Below, in pieces: positions 12,301 to 23,644 of a stretch of 64,000 nt of DNA. Position numbers and translations under genes: made by a program. Position 1 is the first letter of the stretch. Every line of letters begins with the position of its first letter. The notes beneath the pieces are model-generated. The model ran no database searches and was not told the origin of the DNA. It saw only the letters and a program-made list of their open reading frames with translations. Source of the stretch: Stercorarius parasiticus (lineage: Eukaryota; Chordata; Aves; Charadriiformes; Stercorariidae); contig VWZL01000697.1 in NCBI GenBank assembly GCA_013396915.1, positions 153,482 to 217,481 of the forward strand, read 5' to 3'.

Positions 12301-15300
12301 TCCCTCTCCACACCTCATCTTGTATACACTTTCCTTCTCTCCATCTCTGTATCCTGTCCCCCTTCTCCCAGACTATTTTTCAGCCGATGTTTTTGCAACA
12401 ACTGTTCCCACCCTCAAATATCACAAGAAACATAGGGTATCATACTGAAAAACAATCACCACCTTCTCTGTCCTTGTATAGCTGGTGCCTTTCCCGAAAG
12501 AGATCTCTCTGCTCAGTGCGGACGCATTGACAGGGGCCCTATACTATGTGCATGCCTAGAGTTCGCACTCAGGGCAGCCATTACACATGCCTGTTCTAAA
12601 ATACTAGCAATCTACTACTCACTACAAGTGGCCTTATCCACAACAGTCAGGAAAAGTACTGCTATACATTTTATAGTCACAGTGAGAAGCCGTGATGGAA
12701 ATCGCTAGGAAAGACTGTAGCACAGCAAAAGCAAAGCCCTCAGTTCACTGTGTTTCCTTGCGCCCATCTGGCACACGCACCTCACACCTGCGAGGGTTAC
12801 TAAGATTTTCAAAGATTTACACAGACTGCTTCTAAAGGACACCTTGACTGTTCTGCATTTTGTTACCAACGAAGTTATACAGATACACATGAAACAAGAA
12901 CAGCATAAGCCCTCCACCCCCTTTTTTAAAAAATAGGCCCCATTTTTGAAGAGTAAAAAATGCAGGAGCCTTAAAGGAAAGAGGAGAATTATTTGAGTAT
13001 CCGTACCTTCTCTGAACAGACTTCAGCTATCTCTCTCTTCTTCTGCCGTCGCTGCCGTGAGAGAGAGGGTTCACTGACAGAACTATGAGGCTGCAAGTGG
13101 GAGGTAATTTTTTCCTGAGCATCTCCCAAAGCTCCATGACAGACTTCATCCTAAAAAAAAGTATTTTTAAAAAATGTAGACATGCCATTTCCAGATTTAC
13201 ACATATACACTTTTTAAAAAAAAAAATATCAATGCAGGCCACTTTCCTATTTGGATGGCACCCACCTGAACACATCACAGTTACAAACCAATAAACTCTT
13301 ACCTGATAGTTAGAAAAAATACCTGCTGTACCAGCATTTTTAAGCTACTAAACCTTCAAAGAAGGACATTTAATTGAACTACAACAGGAACAAACGGTGC
13401 TAGTAGCTTTTCAGTAGAATCCAAGCTCTACAATAGATAATGATTTCTCATTAGAAAAGTGTGTACAAAAATCTCATTGTAGACCGAAACGCAATGAAAA
13501 GACAATCATCGCCTAGTAGCTCCCCATCCAAATCAGGACCAACTCGATATTAGCCAGGCCTATTTAGAACATAGAACAAAGAAGTTACAAAACTATTCTT
13601 GCCATCTCTCTTCTCAGCTGGAAAAGAAAACTGTTGTTCCCTGTAAAAACAGAATTCCATCATCTAGATGCAAGCCTAAAACTACTTCACTGTGTTGCCT
13701 TTGCAAATCTGAAGCCGAGGCTCCCAACTACATGAACATCTCAATAATTGCATCAGTAACATCCTACTTCAATAGAAAAGCATGTGCAGCAGCTCTCTAA
13801 ATTTTAAGAGCTCGTCACTAGTAAAATCTATCTCAAAGTCTATTTCAAGTAAGCATAAATGCATTACCAGGTCAGTTTGCTTTTGGTCTTTTGATACCGG
13901 CTGCAGGAGTTTCAAAGTATCACCGTGTTCTTCTGTAGCATCAACAGAAGACTGCTTGGACTCAGTATTTTCAACTTCAAAAGCGTGCTTTGATCTTTGC
14001 TGTAGTCCATTTTCCTTAATTGGTGGGCTACTGGATGTTATTTTAGAATTCCCTGGAACATTTAAATACTTCGCTTGATTGTTCTCTGGAATATGCTCAC
14101 TGCCACACTTCTCACTTCCATACTTAATTTTTTCAGATGATAAGATATCAATATTCACTTCACTAACTGTAGCTAAGGAGTCTCCCAGGTTGTTCAAATC
14201 ATTATTGCTTGGTTTTCTTTCCAAGTCAACAGCTGGTTTCTCCAAGGGACAAAATTTGGTGGCCTTATATTTGATAATGGAGCCTTCTTCATTCTAGAGT
14301 TAAAAGGAAGACCAAAAAATTACTTACCTTTTGGGTATTATGCACACATGAAAGAATCCTCTGAGCACCAAAGGAAAATGTCACAGTTTCAGCTGGGATG
14401 GAGTTAACTTTCTTGCTAGCAGCTGGTATAGTACTATGTTTTGGATTTGGGATGAGAAATAGTGTTGATAGCACACTGGTGGCTTTTGGTTGTTGCTAAG
14501 CAATCAAGGTCTTTTCTGTTTCTCATATCACCCTGCCAACAGCAGACTGGGACGGCACAAGACGTTGGGAGGAGACACAGCTGGGACAGCTGACCCCAAC
14601 TGACCAAAGGGCAATTTCATACCACGTGACGTCATGCTCACTATATAAAGCCGGGGGAAGAAGGAAGAGAGGGGACGTTCGGAGTGATGGCATTTATCTT
14701 CCCAAGCAACCATTATGTGTGATGGAGCCCTGCTTTCCTGGAGATGGCTGAACACCTGCGTACCCACAGGAAGCAGTGAATGAATTCCTTGTTTCGCTTT
14801 GCTTGCATGTGCGGCTTTTACTCTACCTATTAAACTGCCTTCATTCTCAACCCAAGTGATTTTTCTCACTTTTACTCTTCTGATTCTCTCCCACATCACA
14901 ACTGGGGGGAGTGAGTGAGCAGCTGTGTGGATCTAGCTGTGGGTGGGGTTAAACCAGGACAGAAAATCATTAACATACCAGAGTACATAAACCGCAACAT
15001 AATTACGGTCAACTACAGATTGAGAGCCTCAAAAAAGCTGCAACCCTTATTTTTAAAGAGATACAGGCTGCATCTGCAAATGCAATCTTTGAGGCATTGG
15101 ATTATACACATGCAGTACACCTACTCTTCACCAGGACCGTGAAAGAAAAGTTGTACTCCCTTGGCTCTTCCGTAAGGGAGGAGGCCAACAAGTACCAACA
15201 GTTTGTAAGATGTACAACACCATACACATTCAGTATTTCAGCACTGAAAGCTTAAACCCACAATAACAGACTCATTACAGAAAACAAAAAACATGCACAA

Positions 15301-18300
15301 GATTAACCATTACAAAAGATTTGTAATCCACTGTAAAGAATTCCAACAATAAACAATTTTTGGTTGTACCTATAATAATTTTTTTCCAGTCAAAACCATA
15401 TATTTAAAAATTATTATCACTTGTCATCAAATATTTGAAAAAATATTTGACCTCCAATACTCCATGAGTAATTCACATAATGACTCACAAATGAAAAAAC
15501 AGTGTTTTTTAGTTTTTATCTTACAGTTAAGACATTTCAATTAGTTTTACTGATCCACAGCTGTTTATTTACTTCTACTCTTGCCTAAACACAATTCCTT
15601 CCTTAATATGAATTTTACACACTCCTAGGAATCAGATCTATGTTCTCATGAATGCTCAAGGCACTTCTTATAAAACTGAGTTTTTTCCCTAGAAAAAGCA
15701 AGTGGGTTTGGTTTTGTTTTGTTTTTTTTAAAGAAAAAATACATATATCTCACAATTTTGTACTTCCTGGCTTGCTCAAAGGAGTGGTTTTGGTGTGTAA
15801 CATGAGATTCATTCTTTACTGAGACCACAGAACAAGGATCTTTAGGTTTAGAATTCACTGTTTTCTTATGACTTCTGGCTGCTTTCCTGTAAAGAAAATA
15901 AAAGTTGCTCATTCCATCACCATCAACAAGACCTTAAGATATTTCTTTAGGTAATACTAATTAAAAAAAAAATCCACTCCACTGAACAGCTTACACACAG
16001 ACAGTATAAGACACTGGGCTTTTTCAATAGACTATGCACAACATACTCATTTTCACCTCTATAAAAGGAGCTTAAAAACAGCATTCAGACTCTGCCAGGA
16101 ATGTGCACTTATTCTGCATAGCACTAAGATCAGTCCTGTCTGGAAGCAGTAAAATAATTGACCAGACCTAACAAAGAAAAATAATTATATCAGCGAATAT
16201 CAAAAGGAACCTGGTAACACAACTCTCTGCTGACAAATGGCCTAAAAAAACCATGTGGAAAGATGTGTATTTCTTATCACTTCCTTGAAAATACTGGTGC
16301 TTCTTTTTTTCTTTTTTTTTTTTGTTAACCCTCTGAACAAGCCAAGCAATCCTAACCACTGCAGTTTTATTCTGCATTTGCAGAAAAAAGTAATTTCCAT
16401 TCTAATTCCCACCTATTTCTCAAAGAATCTAAAGAAACTCTTATGTTCATACACTTTGTAACTGCACATATCAGAACTAATTTTATCCTGCTACAAAAAA
16501 CAGGAAAATCGTAGAACAAAGACCACAGTAACATGAATATTTTGCACAGAATCACTCAAATGAAAATATCTTACGCCTTCGTGGCTTCCAAAAACACAGA
16601 AATTTGGTGCTTGATATACGGCTGTCGTAGTATGCTTTTCACGCTCGGTCTTTCCTCAGGTTTTTTACTGAGCATAGTTCGTATTATTTCTACCAACTGT
16701 GGGCTGTAATCCTTTGGCATGGGTGGCAACTGTAGAAGAAGAGGGAAGTCTGACATTATTTAACATATTTGTTAATAGGGGCTACTGCTAGATTATTTAT
16801 GTAGGACAGTTATATTTAGCTACATACTTTGCATTGTTCATATGCTGAAAGTTACCCAAGTGTTTAACATCAAACAGAATATAGAAATTCTAAGTGTTTT
16901 GTCTAAGAACTGTTCATAACTTTTTATTAATATTAGTTAAAGTCCTGTGAATAGACTTAATTTATATAAAATAAAGCCACGTTAGTTTCATTATATGCCA
17001 AAGCAAGACAGATACTTAAATAAGTTAGTGTTACCCAATAGGAAAATGGCATCACACCGATAGTGACTTAATTCTTTGCATAATGTTTAAACCAGCAGCA
17101 AATTAAGAAAGTAAGTCTTCTCAGAACTTTGAATTAATCAATATACTAGTTTCACAAAAGGAACTCTAGCAATATCTACACATTATTAACTCCCTGGGTC
17201 AGATATTACATCATATACTGCCACAGAATACCAGTCTTTCAACATATACGATGATGCATGTAACATGCAAAGTATTTTTAACTCCATGCAATATTTCTGA
17301 TTGAAAAAGATAATCTCAAGTTCTAGACAGAAAATCCAAGCACAGATAAAAAAATTTTAGAAGTTTTTACCTTTCCTTCAATAATTCGATAAACCAGAGA
17401 GTTCATATCTTTAGCATTAAAGGCATGTTTCAGTGTAGCCATTTCATAAACGCAGCAGCCTAATGCCCAAACATCAGACTGAAAAAAGGGGAAAAAAAAA
17501 AAAAGTTTTGGGAAATTTTTATTAATTGTAGAAGTTTTATCACCTGTCACTTAGTCACCTGCTTTCAGAGGCCTTTAATGACAGTAAACTAATTAAGACC
17601 AAACTCTATTGCCAGCTTTTGGCTTCAGTCTCACTCTTTTGATTTTGATCAACTGAATTATTTCCTTCCAAATATCACCATATTTTTCTGAAAAGAAGCG
17701 TAGAAATTCGCTGTTCGTAGGGGCTTTCACTTGTTTTGTTTTTTAAGTACAACATTGGTTCTAACTGGTAAATGAAAATCTTTTGATTTTTCACTGGAGG
17801 AACAGTTTCCCCTCAACTCTTGCTCATTGTAGATACTCATATTTACAGTGCATGCGGTTTGCAGCAAGAGCTGAACAGGTATACAGAGCACGTCTGGTTT
17901 ATTTTGTTTTATTTCAAATTCACAGCAACACCGCTTATTTCTCTACTTAAAATATCTTTTTTTTTTTTTTAATGCTGCTGTCATGTCTAATACAGACTTT
18001 TGAGTACAAAGCTTCCTGTCTGTTAGATAATAAATTTAGAAGATGCAGCTATCTAGCAGAATGATATTTTTGTTTACAGTGGCATGCTGTGATAGGTACA
18101 GGCAGCCCGCTGACCACCTTGGCTGTGATAACTTATCACGCGCTATGATTTCCCACCCCCTGCAGCAAACACAGTTCCAGAAACAAAGGTCCCTGCAAAT
18201 CTCTCCCCTATTTTTATGTTTGGTCTTTGGGGACATCAAAGAGAGTTGGAAGCAATAAGAAATTAAAAACAATAGATAAGATTGTAAAGTTCTCAGACAA

Positions 18301-21300
18301 AGTTGTCTAATGAAGTAGAAACATTTGCATTAACATACTCTACCTTGTAGTTGTAGGGTTTGTTAGAAAAGAGTTCAGGGCTCATGTAGTATGGCGTGCC
18401 TATGAGAGTGCTGGCCATGTCATACTGGTTTTCCAACACTCTGGCTATTCCCAGGTCACCCACTTTGATTATGTTTGTTCGTGTCAGAAAAACATTTTGA
18501 GTTTTAAGATCTCTGTGCAGAATGTGCTTTTCATGTAAATACTGGGGGAAAAAAAACCAAACCATATAGAGTTAAGTAACTCCTGATTCTATGCTGAAAA
18601 GTAAAAATCACATTATACAAGTCAAAGAGGGAATATACAAACACAGAAAAGACACATACATCACTACCAAAGTTGGGAGTGCCCCTGCTAAAGACAGTAC
18701 GAGTGTATTAACATTGAGAATGACCAGTATAGACACGAACCCAAAACTTGGCACTGCTTTAGCAAAATCCCCCTGTGTGGCTCTAACAAGTCAGCAGAGA
18801 AGAGGAAATGAAAATATGAAGTTCAGACTCAGACTTTAACTCACTTTCTGCTGCCTCCATTTCTTGACAATCATTTCTTAGTCTTAAGCATAAAATTTCA
18901 GTGGAAAATACAACGTGAGCTTTGTGTAAACAGGGAATAAAATTAGTCTTATAATAAACAAGAACAGGGCAGTACTGTAGACTTAGGTATGTCTGATCAC
19001 AATTGGGAACTTTAGGATAGAATTTTCTGTCCAACTTCTTAATGTTAACATTTATATCTGGTCTTTATTACACTAACAATTGTCTTTAAAGTTTGATAAC
19101 CTCCAATTACTAAATTTCCACAGTGAGATAAGATTTAATAGAAATTATGAATTAGTAGTCTAAATTTACCATTAAAAAACACCAGCAAAACCACAGAATA
19201 CAAAATGCTTCTGAAATAATCTGCTCTTTTTTAAAAAAAAAAAGGCAAAAAATGTACATTTTGCAAATTTAATCTAAACTTTCAAATCAGAGAAGTATTT
19301 CAGACTAGAATTGCAAACACTCCGGAGGTTACCACTGCCTACTGTGATACAGAGGTGTCGACACAAAATATGATAGTCATTTCTTACCTAGAATAGTTAA
19401 TTTGACTACAATGACCTGTGAACATTCTTAATGTACTAATAACCATTCTATTTAGATATTAACTGGAATCCAAAGTCTGCAGCCTAACTGTGGAATTTCT
19501 AAATGCAGAAAGAGACAAATTAAATTTATATCTGAAGGTGACAAAGTTATACTTTATTTTACCTGCAGTGCCATGGCAATCTGGACAAACCACTCCACCA
19601 CCTGATTCTCAGGCAAAAGTTTGCCCTTCTGCTCTTTAAGTTTGTGATACAGATCTCCTCCCTCGCAGAAGCCCATAACAATATATAACAGGCCATCTTC
19701 CCCCTGCCAGGACTCTCTGTAGGTGACTATGTTCGGGTGTTTCAACTGGGATAACAACTGTGCCTCCTGTTCTGCTGCTCTCCTCTCTCGGTTGGAAGCA
19801 TTTTTAAGGTTTAACTTTTTGATGACGTACTGTAAAAGAAATTGCAAGGTGTATCATGAGAGATGAAAGTAATTATACAGAAGCCCTAGGGAATTCCCCA
19901 AACCTAAAGGAAATACAGTATTTGAAATCACACATTATTTTGTATGGAGACTGCAGTTTGTGTAGCAGTTATACATCATTTCTACCATTATGCTATGAAA
20001 GTGGAACAGGTGTGGCTATTCTAGTCATCTACCTGAATGATAAGATTTACTCTTCCTGATGTAAATTTTGTGTCAACCACTTTTAGGGCATCAGCTTTCC
20101 ACAGAGCAGTCACGCCATGGTATACACTTGACCCCTCTCTTACCTGAAAGCTTTTAAATTGAAACATCTTAAAAAAATTTTACTTACTCAATTTCAGTGT
20201 CCTTAGCAATTACTTAGGGTGTCTACTTCCCAGGCTGGCCCTATTAATTTAGTCCAGCACATTTAATTAGTGTTGAAGAAGACTGCTCCCCATATACCAA
20301 GGGAGCCAATTATGCAGAAATCAACAGTACCTCGTGATTTTGTGTTTCAGAAGTCTGCTGGATATTAGACAAGCTCCTCAATTCTTACAACCTGTGACGA
20401 ATCACAGCTCCCAAGAGGAATATTACAAAACTAATTATGTACAGGATCATCTAAGTTTAAAACAAAATAGAAATTCTGTAACCACTATGTTCTATGTGAC
20501 AAGCCAACTGCAAATGTATCTTTGGGCATGGAAACCAAAAGCTTTTAGCTTTATATCGGCACCTGTCTTTAGACGATATACTACAAAAATGCAAAAACAA
20601 TGCATACAGCCTAACTTTAAACCTGGCATTGGTTATATTTGGTTTAATGAGCATGTTATCCTGACAAGATTCTCAGAAGTCTATTGCGATGCTCTTCTGC
20701 CTTATTTGATAACAAATTGTGTACAAACTGGATTTATTGTTTTTTGATTTAGGCATTTGGAGACACTTGACTTTCTCCACAAAAAACCCCGGCATTCAGT
20801 TCACAGCAAATACGCTTAAATAAAACATAATTTCTTTCACAGAACATGCAGCACTATGCCAAAGCCAAAAAAAAACTAATCCCAATCATCCTGCTACAGA
20901 AGAAAGTTTATAAAAGTTGACAAAAGATAAGACACAGTAAAATGCATCAAATATTTAAGATAAAATAACAATGACAAGGAAGCAAGGCTCTTGCCAATGT
21001 TAATGATCAGCGTCACGACGAAGAGGTGAAATCCCAGGATCTGTATATACGGTTGAAAGTCACCTCAATGCACTGTTTACTTTCAGGACCATGAGGTCAG
21101 GAACTCTTTGGGAGACATTGGACTATGCACCGTGGTGACTGGCCTGGAGGGAACAAGTACTGCCATCGCTGCTACCCAGTCCATAGGTCGTAGGGATTCA
21201 CTTTTGGATTCCAGCCTCTTCCCTGCCTTCATCCGAAAAGGACGCACCTCCTGATCACCACTGGGCACAAACATTCCTCCCATCATCTCCAGTCAAATCC

Positions 21301-22236
21301 TGGGCATAAGGCTCACAACCAAGGTTCCTGCAGTACTGCTCTGTAGATTTTCTCCATCCCCCTTCCTTCATCCTCTTGCATTTTCTATCAAACACATCTG
21401 CTTTGGCCAGGCAAGACAGATTTATTTCAAATTCCCAACGAAAAGGCAAACGCCTTGCACTTCAACTCTGACATAACCAAAGCTTTGCCAGGTTCTGCCG
21501 CAGTCGATACAGCAACCACAAAGCCCGTCCTCCTCCCATAGAGCATCGTGAAAGCCAACACCAGAACCTGTTTTTTCCACCCTTGCTATCGTTTTTATCT
21601 CCACCACATGTGCATGTCTTAAAGAGACTATACGAACAATAAGAAGCCAAGAGCAACCTTTTCTGTTTCCCGCTAGAGTGGGCTGTACTTTCCTGTCACC
21701 CAAAGGACTACCAAAGCTAGGCTTTCCTTCCCAAAACCAGGCATTATACATTTAAAAAAAAAGACAAGAAACATTTTTATTTAAATGAAAAAAAAAAAAA
21801 AGAGTGAGGATTTTGGTTTTATTTGGTTTTTTTTGAGATTAAAAGGGGGAAAAAAACCCACCTTTATTAAAAGTCTTCACAGACAAGGGAGGAAAGCAGG
21901 AACACCTCGACAGGCAAAGCCCAGCTCACATGGCTGCAGCCACACCTCAACACCGTGTCACGGCCACAGCCGCACCCTGGCACCAGGCCACAGCCCTGCT
22001 GGTGCCCGGTGCTGTCGCCAGGGCCACATGCCAAGGCCGGGCCACAGGCCGCACCCCCCAGCCAGCCCACGGCCCCAGCGGCACCCCCAGACTAGGCCAC
22101 GGCCGTTCCCCTCACACCAAGCCACAGCCATTCCCCTCGCTACCTGCTTGCTGTCCTGCCGGTGCCGCACCAGGCTCACCTCCCCATAGCTTCCCTTCCC
22201 CACGGCTCGGAGGAAGCAGTAGGCGGCCAGGGGCAT
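6328..22236 (-). CDS. NEK4: NEK4, NIMA-related serine/threonine kinase 4
   Basis: Fifteen exons, listed from 5' to 3': 22144..22236, 19563..19829, 18344..18541, 17371..17478, 16575..16729, 15754..15886, 13868..14293, 13007..13150, 12013..12153, 11564..11630, 11057..11154, 9650..9738, 8815..9020, 7143..7276, 6328..6420. They sum to 2352 nt, or 783 aa plus TGA, with phase kept at every junction. The kinase domain spans about residues 6-261: glycine loop GKGSYGEV (13-20), lysine K35, HRDLKTQN with catalytic D131, DLG (149-151) and SPE (174-176). The tail is long and poorly conserved except for [25 protein letters not shown], the acidic [19 protein letters not shown] and a C-terminus ending [12 protein letters not shown]4 is linked to microtubules, cilia and the DNA damage response. 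All catalytic residues are present, so this is an active-type kinase. Confidence 0.95.
9739..11056 (-). other. NEK4 intron between exons 11 and 12
   Basis: A/T-rich intron of 1.3 kb with a single unresolved base (N) at 10628. No repeat family, RNA gene or extra exon was recognised. Confidence 0.55.
13868..14293 (-). CDS. NEK4: NEK4 exon 7: long, poorly conserved tail exon
   Basis: At 426 bp this is the largest NEK4 exon and encodes 142 aa. The acceptor is TTAACTCTAG, followed by Asn-Glu-Glu-Gly-Ser. The donor after KDQKQTDL is GTAATG. The segment VSEVNIDIL matches the human SSVNIDIL, and [11 protein letters not shown] matches the human PLQPLIKEQK. These anchor an otherwise divergent, Ser/Glu/Lys-rich, probably disordered region. 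Translation stays open past the donor, so an intron-retained reading would look longer than the true exon. Confidence 0.85.
14374..14378. repeat. Left target-site duplication (GAAAA)
   Basis: This exact 5-bp direct repeat is matched at 14962..14966. It brackets the solo LTR and marks its insertion point. Confidence 0.85.
14379..14961 (+). mobile_element. Solo endogenous-retrovirus LTR, antisense inside a NEK4 intron
   Basis: The element begins TG and ends CA and is flanked by a perfect 5-bp duplication GAAAA (14374..14378 and 14962..14966). Inside are an E-box CACGTG (14623..14628) overlapping a CRE TGACGTCA (14627..14634), a TATA box TATATAAA (14642..14649) and an ATTAAA poly(A) signal (14829..14834). 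All are in plus orientation and in the normal LTR order U3, R, U5. The wording of the U3 and U5 parts is that of a widespread bird LTR family. The 5-bp duplication fits an ERVL-like class. No internal retroviral genes remain. It lies between NEK4 exons 7 and 6, opposite to NEK4 transcription. Confidence 0.88.
14962..14966. repeat. Right target-site duplication (GAAAA)
   Basis: This is the exact copy of the left duplication, directly after the terminal CA of the LTR. Confidence 0.85.
16730..19562 (-). other. NEK4 introns 2-4 (excluding exons at 17371..17478 and 18344..18541)
   Basis: Apart from the two kinase exons, this A/T-rich DNA has only short homopolymer runs and nothing else I can support. 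Confidence 0.5.
18344..18541 (-). CDS. NEK4: NEK4 exon 3: catalytic loop and activation segment
   Basis: This encodes residues 121-186, with [20 protein letters not shown], then GDLG (the NEK4 form of DFG), the activation loop [16 protein letters not shown] and NYK at the end. All residues needed for catalysis are present. Confidence 0.93.
19563..19829 (-). CDS. NEK4: NEK4 exon 2: kinase N-lobe
   Basis: This encodes residues 32-120, beginning YVIKKLNL with the ATP-anchoring lysine K35. It includes the helix-C segment AAEQEAQLL (E53) and the hinge [10 protein letters not shown]. It ends in [10 protein letters not shown] before GTAAAA. It is nearly identical to mammalian NEK4. Confidence 0.93.
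22144..22236 (-). CDS. NEK4: NEK4 exon 1: start codon and glycine-rich loop
   Basis: This encodes residues 1-31, starting [20 protein letters not shown] and ending in DSKQ before the donor GTAGCG. The start agrees with the known NEK4 N-terminus. The 2.3 kb intron that follows (19830..22143) has nothing else I can identify. Confidence 0.93.
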
Positions 22237-22460
22237 CCTCCTGCCGCCCGGGCCCGGTCAGTGCCCGGCAGCCGGGTCCCGCCCGCCCGGCAGCGCGGCC
22301 GCCGCTGCCATAGAGATCGCCGGGGCGCCCCACTGCCATAGAGAGGACGCCGCAGCGGCGCGCAGGGCGGACCGTCGCAGGTCTCTATGGTGCGGGCGCT
22401 TCGCGGCCCTGCGGCGGCCATTTTGGAAGCGGGTGAGGCGGCCATGTTAAGAGTGGGCAG
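22150..22460 (-). promoter_or_regulatory. NEK4 CpG-rich promoter and leader with paired YY1-type motifs
   Basis: This is a short CpG-dense block around the NEK4 start. Two motifs fit the YY1 consensus AANATGGCNGC on the NEK4 strand, at 22414..22424 and 22438..22448, 24 bp apart. YY1 sites in this orientation commonly lie just downstream of the start site of TATA-less housekeeping genes. This suggests that transcription begins near or just right of 22450. No TATA box is visible. Confidence 0.6.
22176..22445 (-). CDS. NEK4 upstream ORF overlapping the main start out of frame
   Basis: The ATGs inside both YY1 motifs (22445 and 22421) are in frame with each other. They read through 22236, past the NEK4 ATG in a different frame, and stop at about 22176. 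The first has a strong context (A at -3, G at +4). It would repress NEK4 only if the transcript begins upstream of it. The product itself is Arg/Ala-rich and looks non-functional. Confidence 0.35.
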   Translation of the reverse strand: MAASPASKMAAAGPRSARTIETCDGPPCAPLRRPLYGSGAPRRSLWQRRPRCRAGGTRLPGTDRARAAGGCPWPPTASSEPWGREAMGR

Positions 22461-23470
22461 GCAGTAGCCAGTCGTGGTGAGGCTGGGTTTCCCTCTAGTT
22501 AAACAAAGCTGTCTCCTTAAAAACAGTGTCTGACGAGGTCCTTCGCGTGCTGCTTCGTGTGCTGAGCCCCGGGGAAGGGTGGGGACAGGGACACGGTGAC
22601 AGCCCTGGGGAGAGCACCATAACAAGCCCCACCACCCTGCCACACACCCTCGCGCGTGAGGTGGCTGGGGAGGCCTGGCAGAGCACAGCTGATCTGCAGA
22701 GCCATCCTGTCACCTTTGAACGGGGCAGAGAATTGGTTTAAAAAGCTCCGGGCTGGTTTAAAAGGAGCTCCTGGACCTGTCCTCCTGCATCCCTCACACA
22801 GCTGCCCACCTCAGACTGCAGAAAATATGTAAACTTTAATATTATCACTCAGCTTTTAACTCCCAGCCCTCAAAGTTTGTGTTTCATGAAAACAGTTAAA
22901 AAGATCAAGAGAGAATTAATGCTGTCAAGATAATAAATAAAGAAAATGAGCCTTGCAGCAGCAGCAGGCTGAATGGGTATCGATTGTGCAAGATGCAAGA
23001 TCCTGGGAGCTTGGACCAGGGTTTCAGCCGTGAAGATGAATAGCGAAGTATGTAATATGAAGGTTCTGGACTAGTCAGGACACATGTCAAATAATGATAC
23101 CTAAATTGGGTACCTGAGTGATATGCAGGGTTACAGGAGGTAGTTTTTGAAGAGGAGCATAAATGGGTTTAAGAGACTGCAAGCTCTGTTACAGCTGCAA
23201 TAAATTTGAGCCAGGGACAGCCTTTAAGAAGGTATCAGAGGATGGTTTTCGTCTGGAAAAGAGGAGAGTCTGGAGCAGAGATCAGTCTCAGTTGCTTGTG
23301 CAGTAATGGCTGTTGAATTTCTCTTCGGAGATACTACATAGAAGGGACATTCTGAAATAGTCTGTAAATTCTGTAACAGTATTTTGTAACAGTATTCTGC
23401 AGATTATGCAAATTCAAAATTCAGTATTTGATTTTTTCCCAAATGCCTAATGGCTAATCCCACTTTTCAC
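22461..23470. other. Short NEK4-ITIH3 intergenic region
   Basis: About 1.0 kb separates the NEK4 promoter from the ITIH3 promoter. No exon of another ITIH gene is present. In mammals ITIH1 lies at this place. Confidence 0.7.
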
Positions 23471-23475
23471 ACTGG

Positions 23476-23488
23476 GTTATTTATTAAC
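23476..23488 (+). promoter_or_regulatory. HNF1-type site in the ITIH3 promoter
   Basis: GTTATTTATTAAC matches the HNF1 palindrome GTTAATNATTAAC at every fixed base but one. It lies 67 bp before the ITIH3 ATG. A FOXA-like GTAAACA follows at 23494..23500. HNF1 and FOXA drive liver genes, as expected for a plasma protein. Confidence 0.6.
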
Positions 23489-23506
23489 GCTCAGTAAACA
23501 AAGAAT

Positions 23507-23513
23507 TATATAT
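23507..23513 (+). promoter_or_regulatory. Probable TATA element of ITIH3
   Basis: TATATAT lies 42 bp before the ATG. It would place the start site near 23537 and leave a very short leader. The alternative is a start further upstream, with this being chance A/T-rich sequence. Confidence 0.4.
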
Positions 23514-23554
23514 TTACGTGTATCGTTCAGATTGGAACCTTACTTTTTTCCAAA

Positions 23555-23644
23555 ATGGAAAACCATCTATTGCTTTGTATTCTATTACTGATTCCTGCCT
23601 TTGCCTCATCAGACTTTTTGGTAACACATGTCAGAAACATCAAG
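23555..23644 (+). CDS. ITIH3: ITIH3 exon 1: signal peptide
   Basis: This encodes residues 1-30, [19 protein letters not shown], then [11 protein letters not shown]. It has a leucine-rich secretory signal with a likely cut after the Ala-Ser-Ser region. Together with exon 2 (27808..27831) it forms the basic propeptide site KKR, split across intron 1. That intron is 4.2 kb. Confidence 0.88.

Noticed and set aside
13769..13867. Continuation of the NEK4 exon 7 reading frame past the donor
   Set aside because: A GT donor at 13867/13866 in phase 0 joins correctly to the next exon, which carries the conserved SRQRRQKK motif. The extra residues have no NEK4 counterpart.
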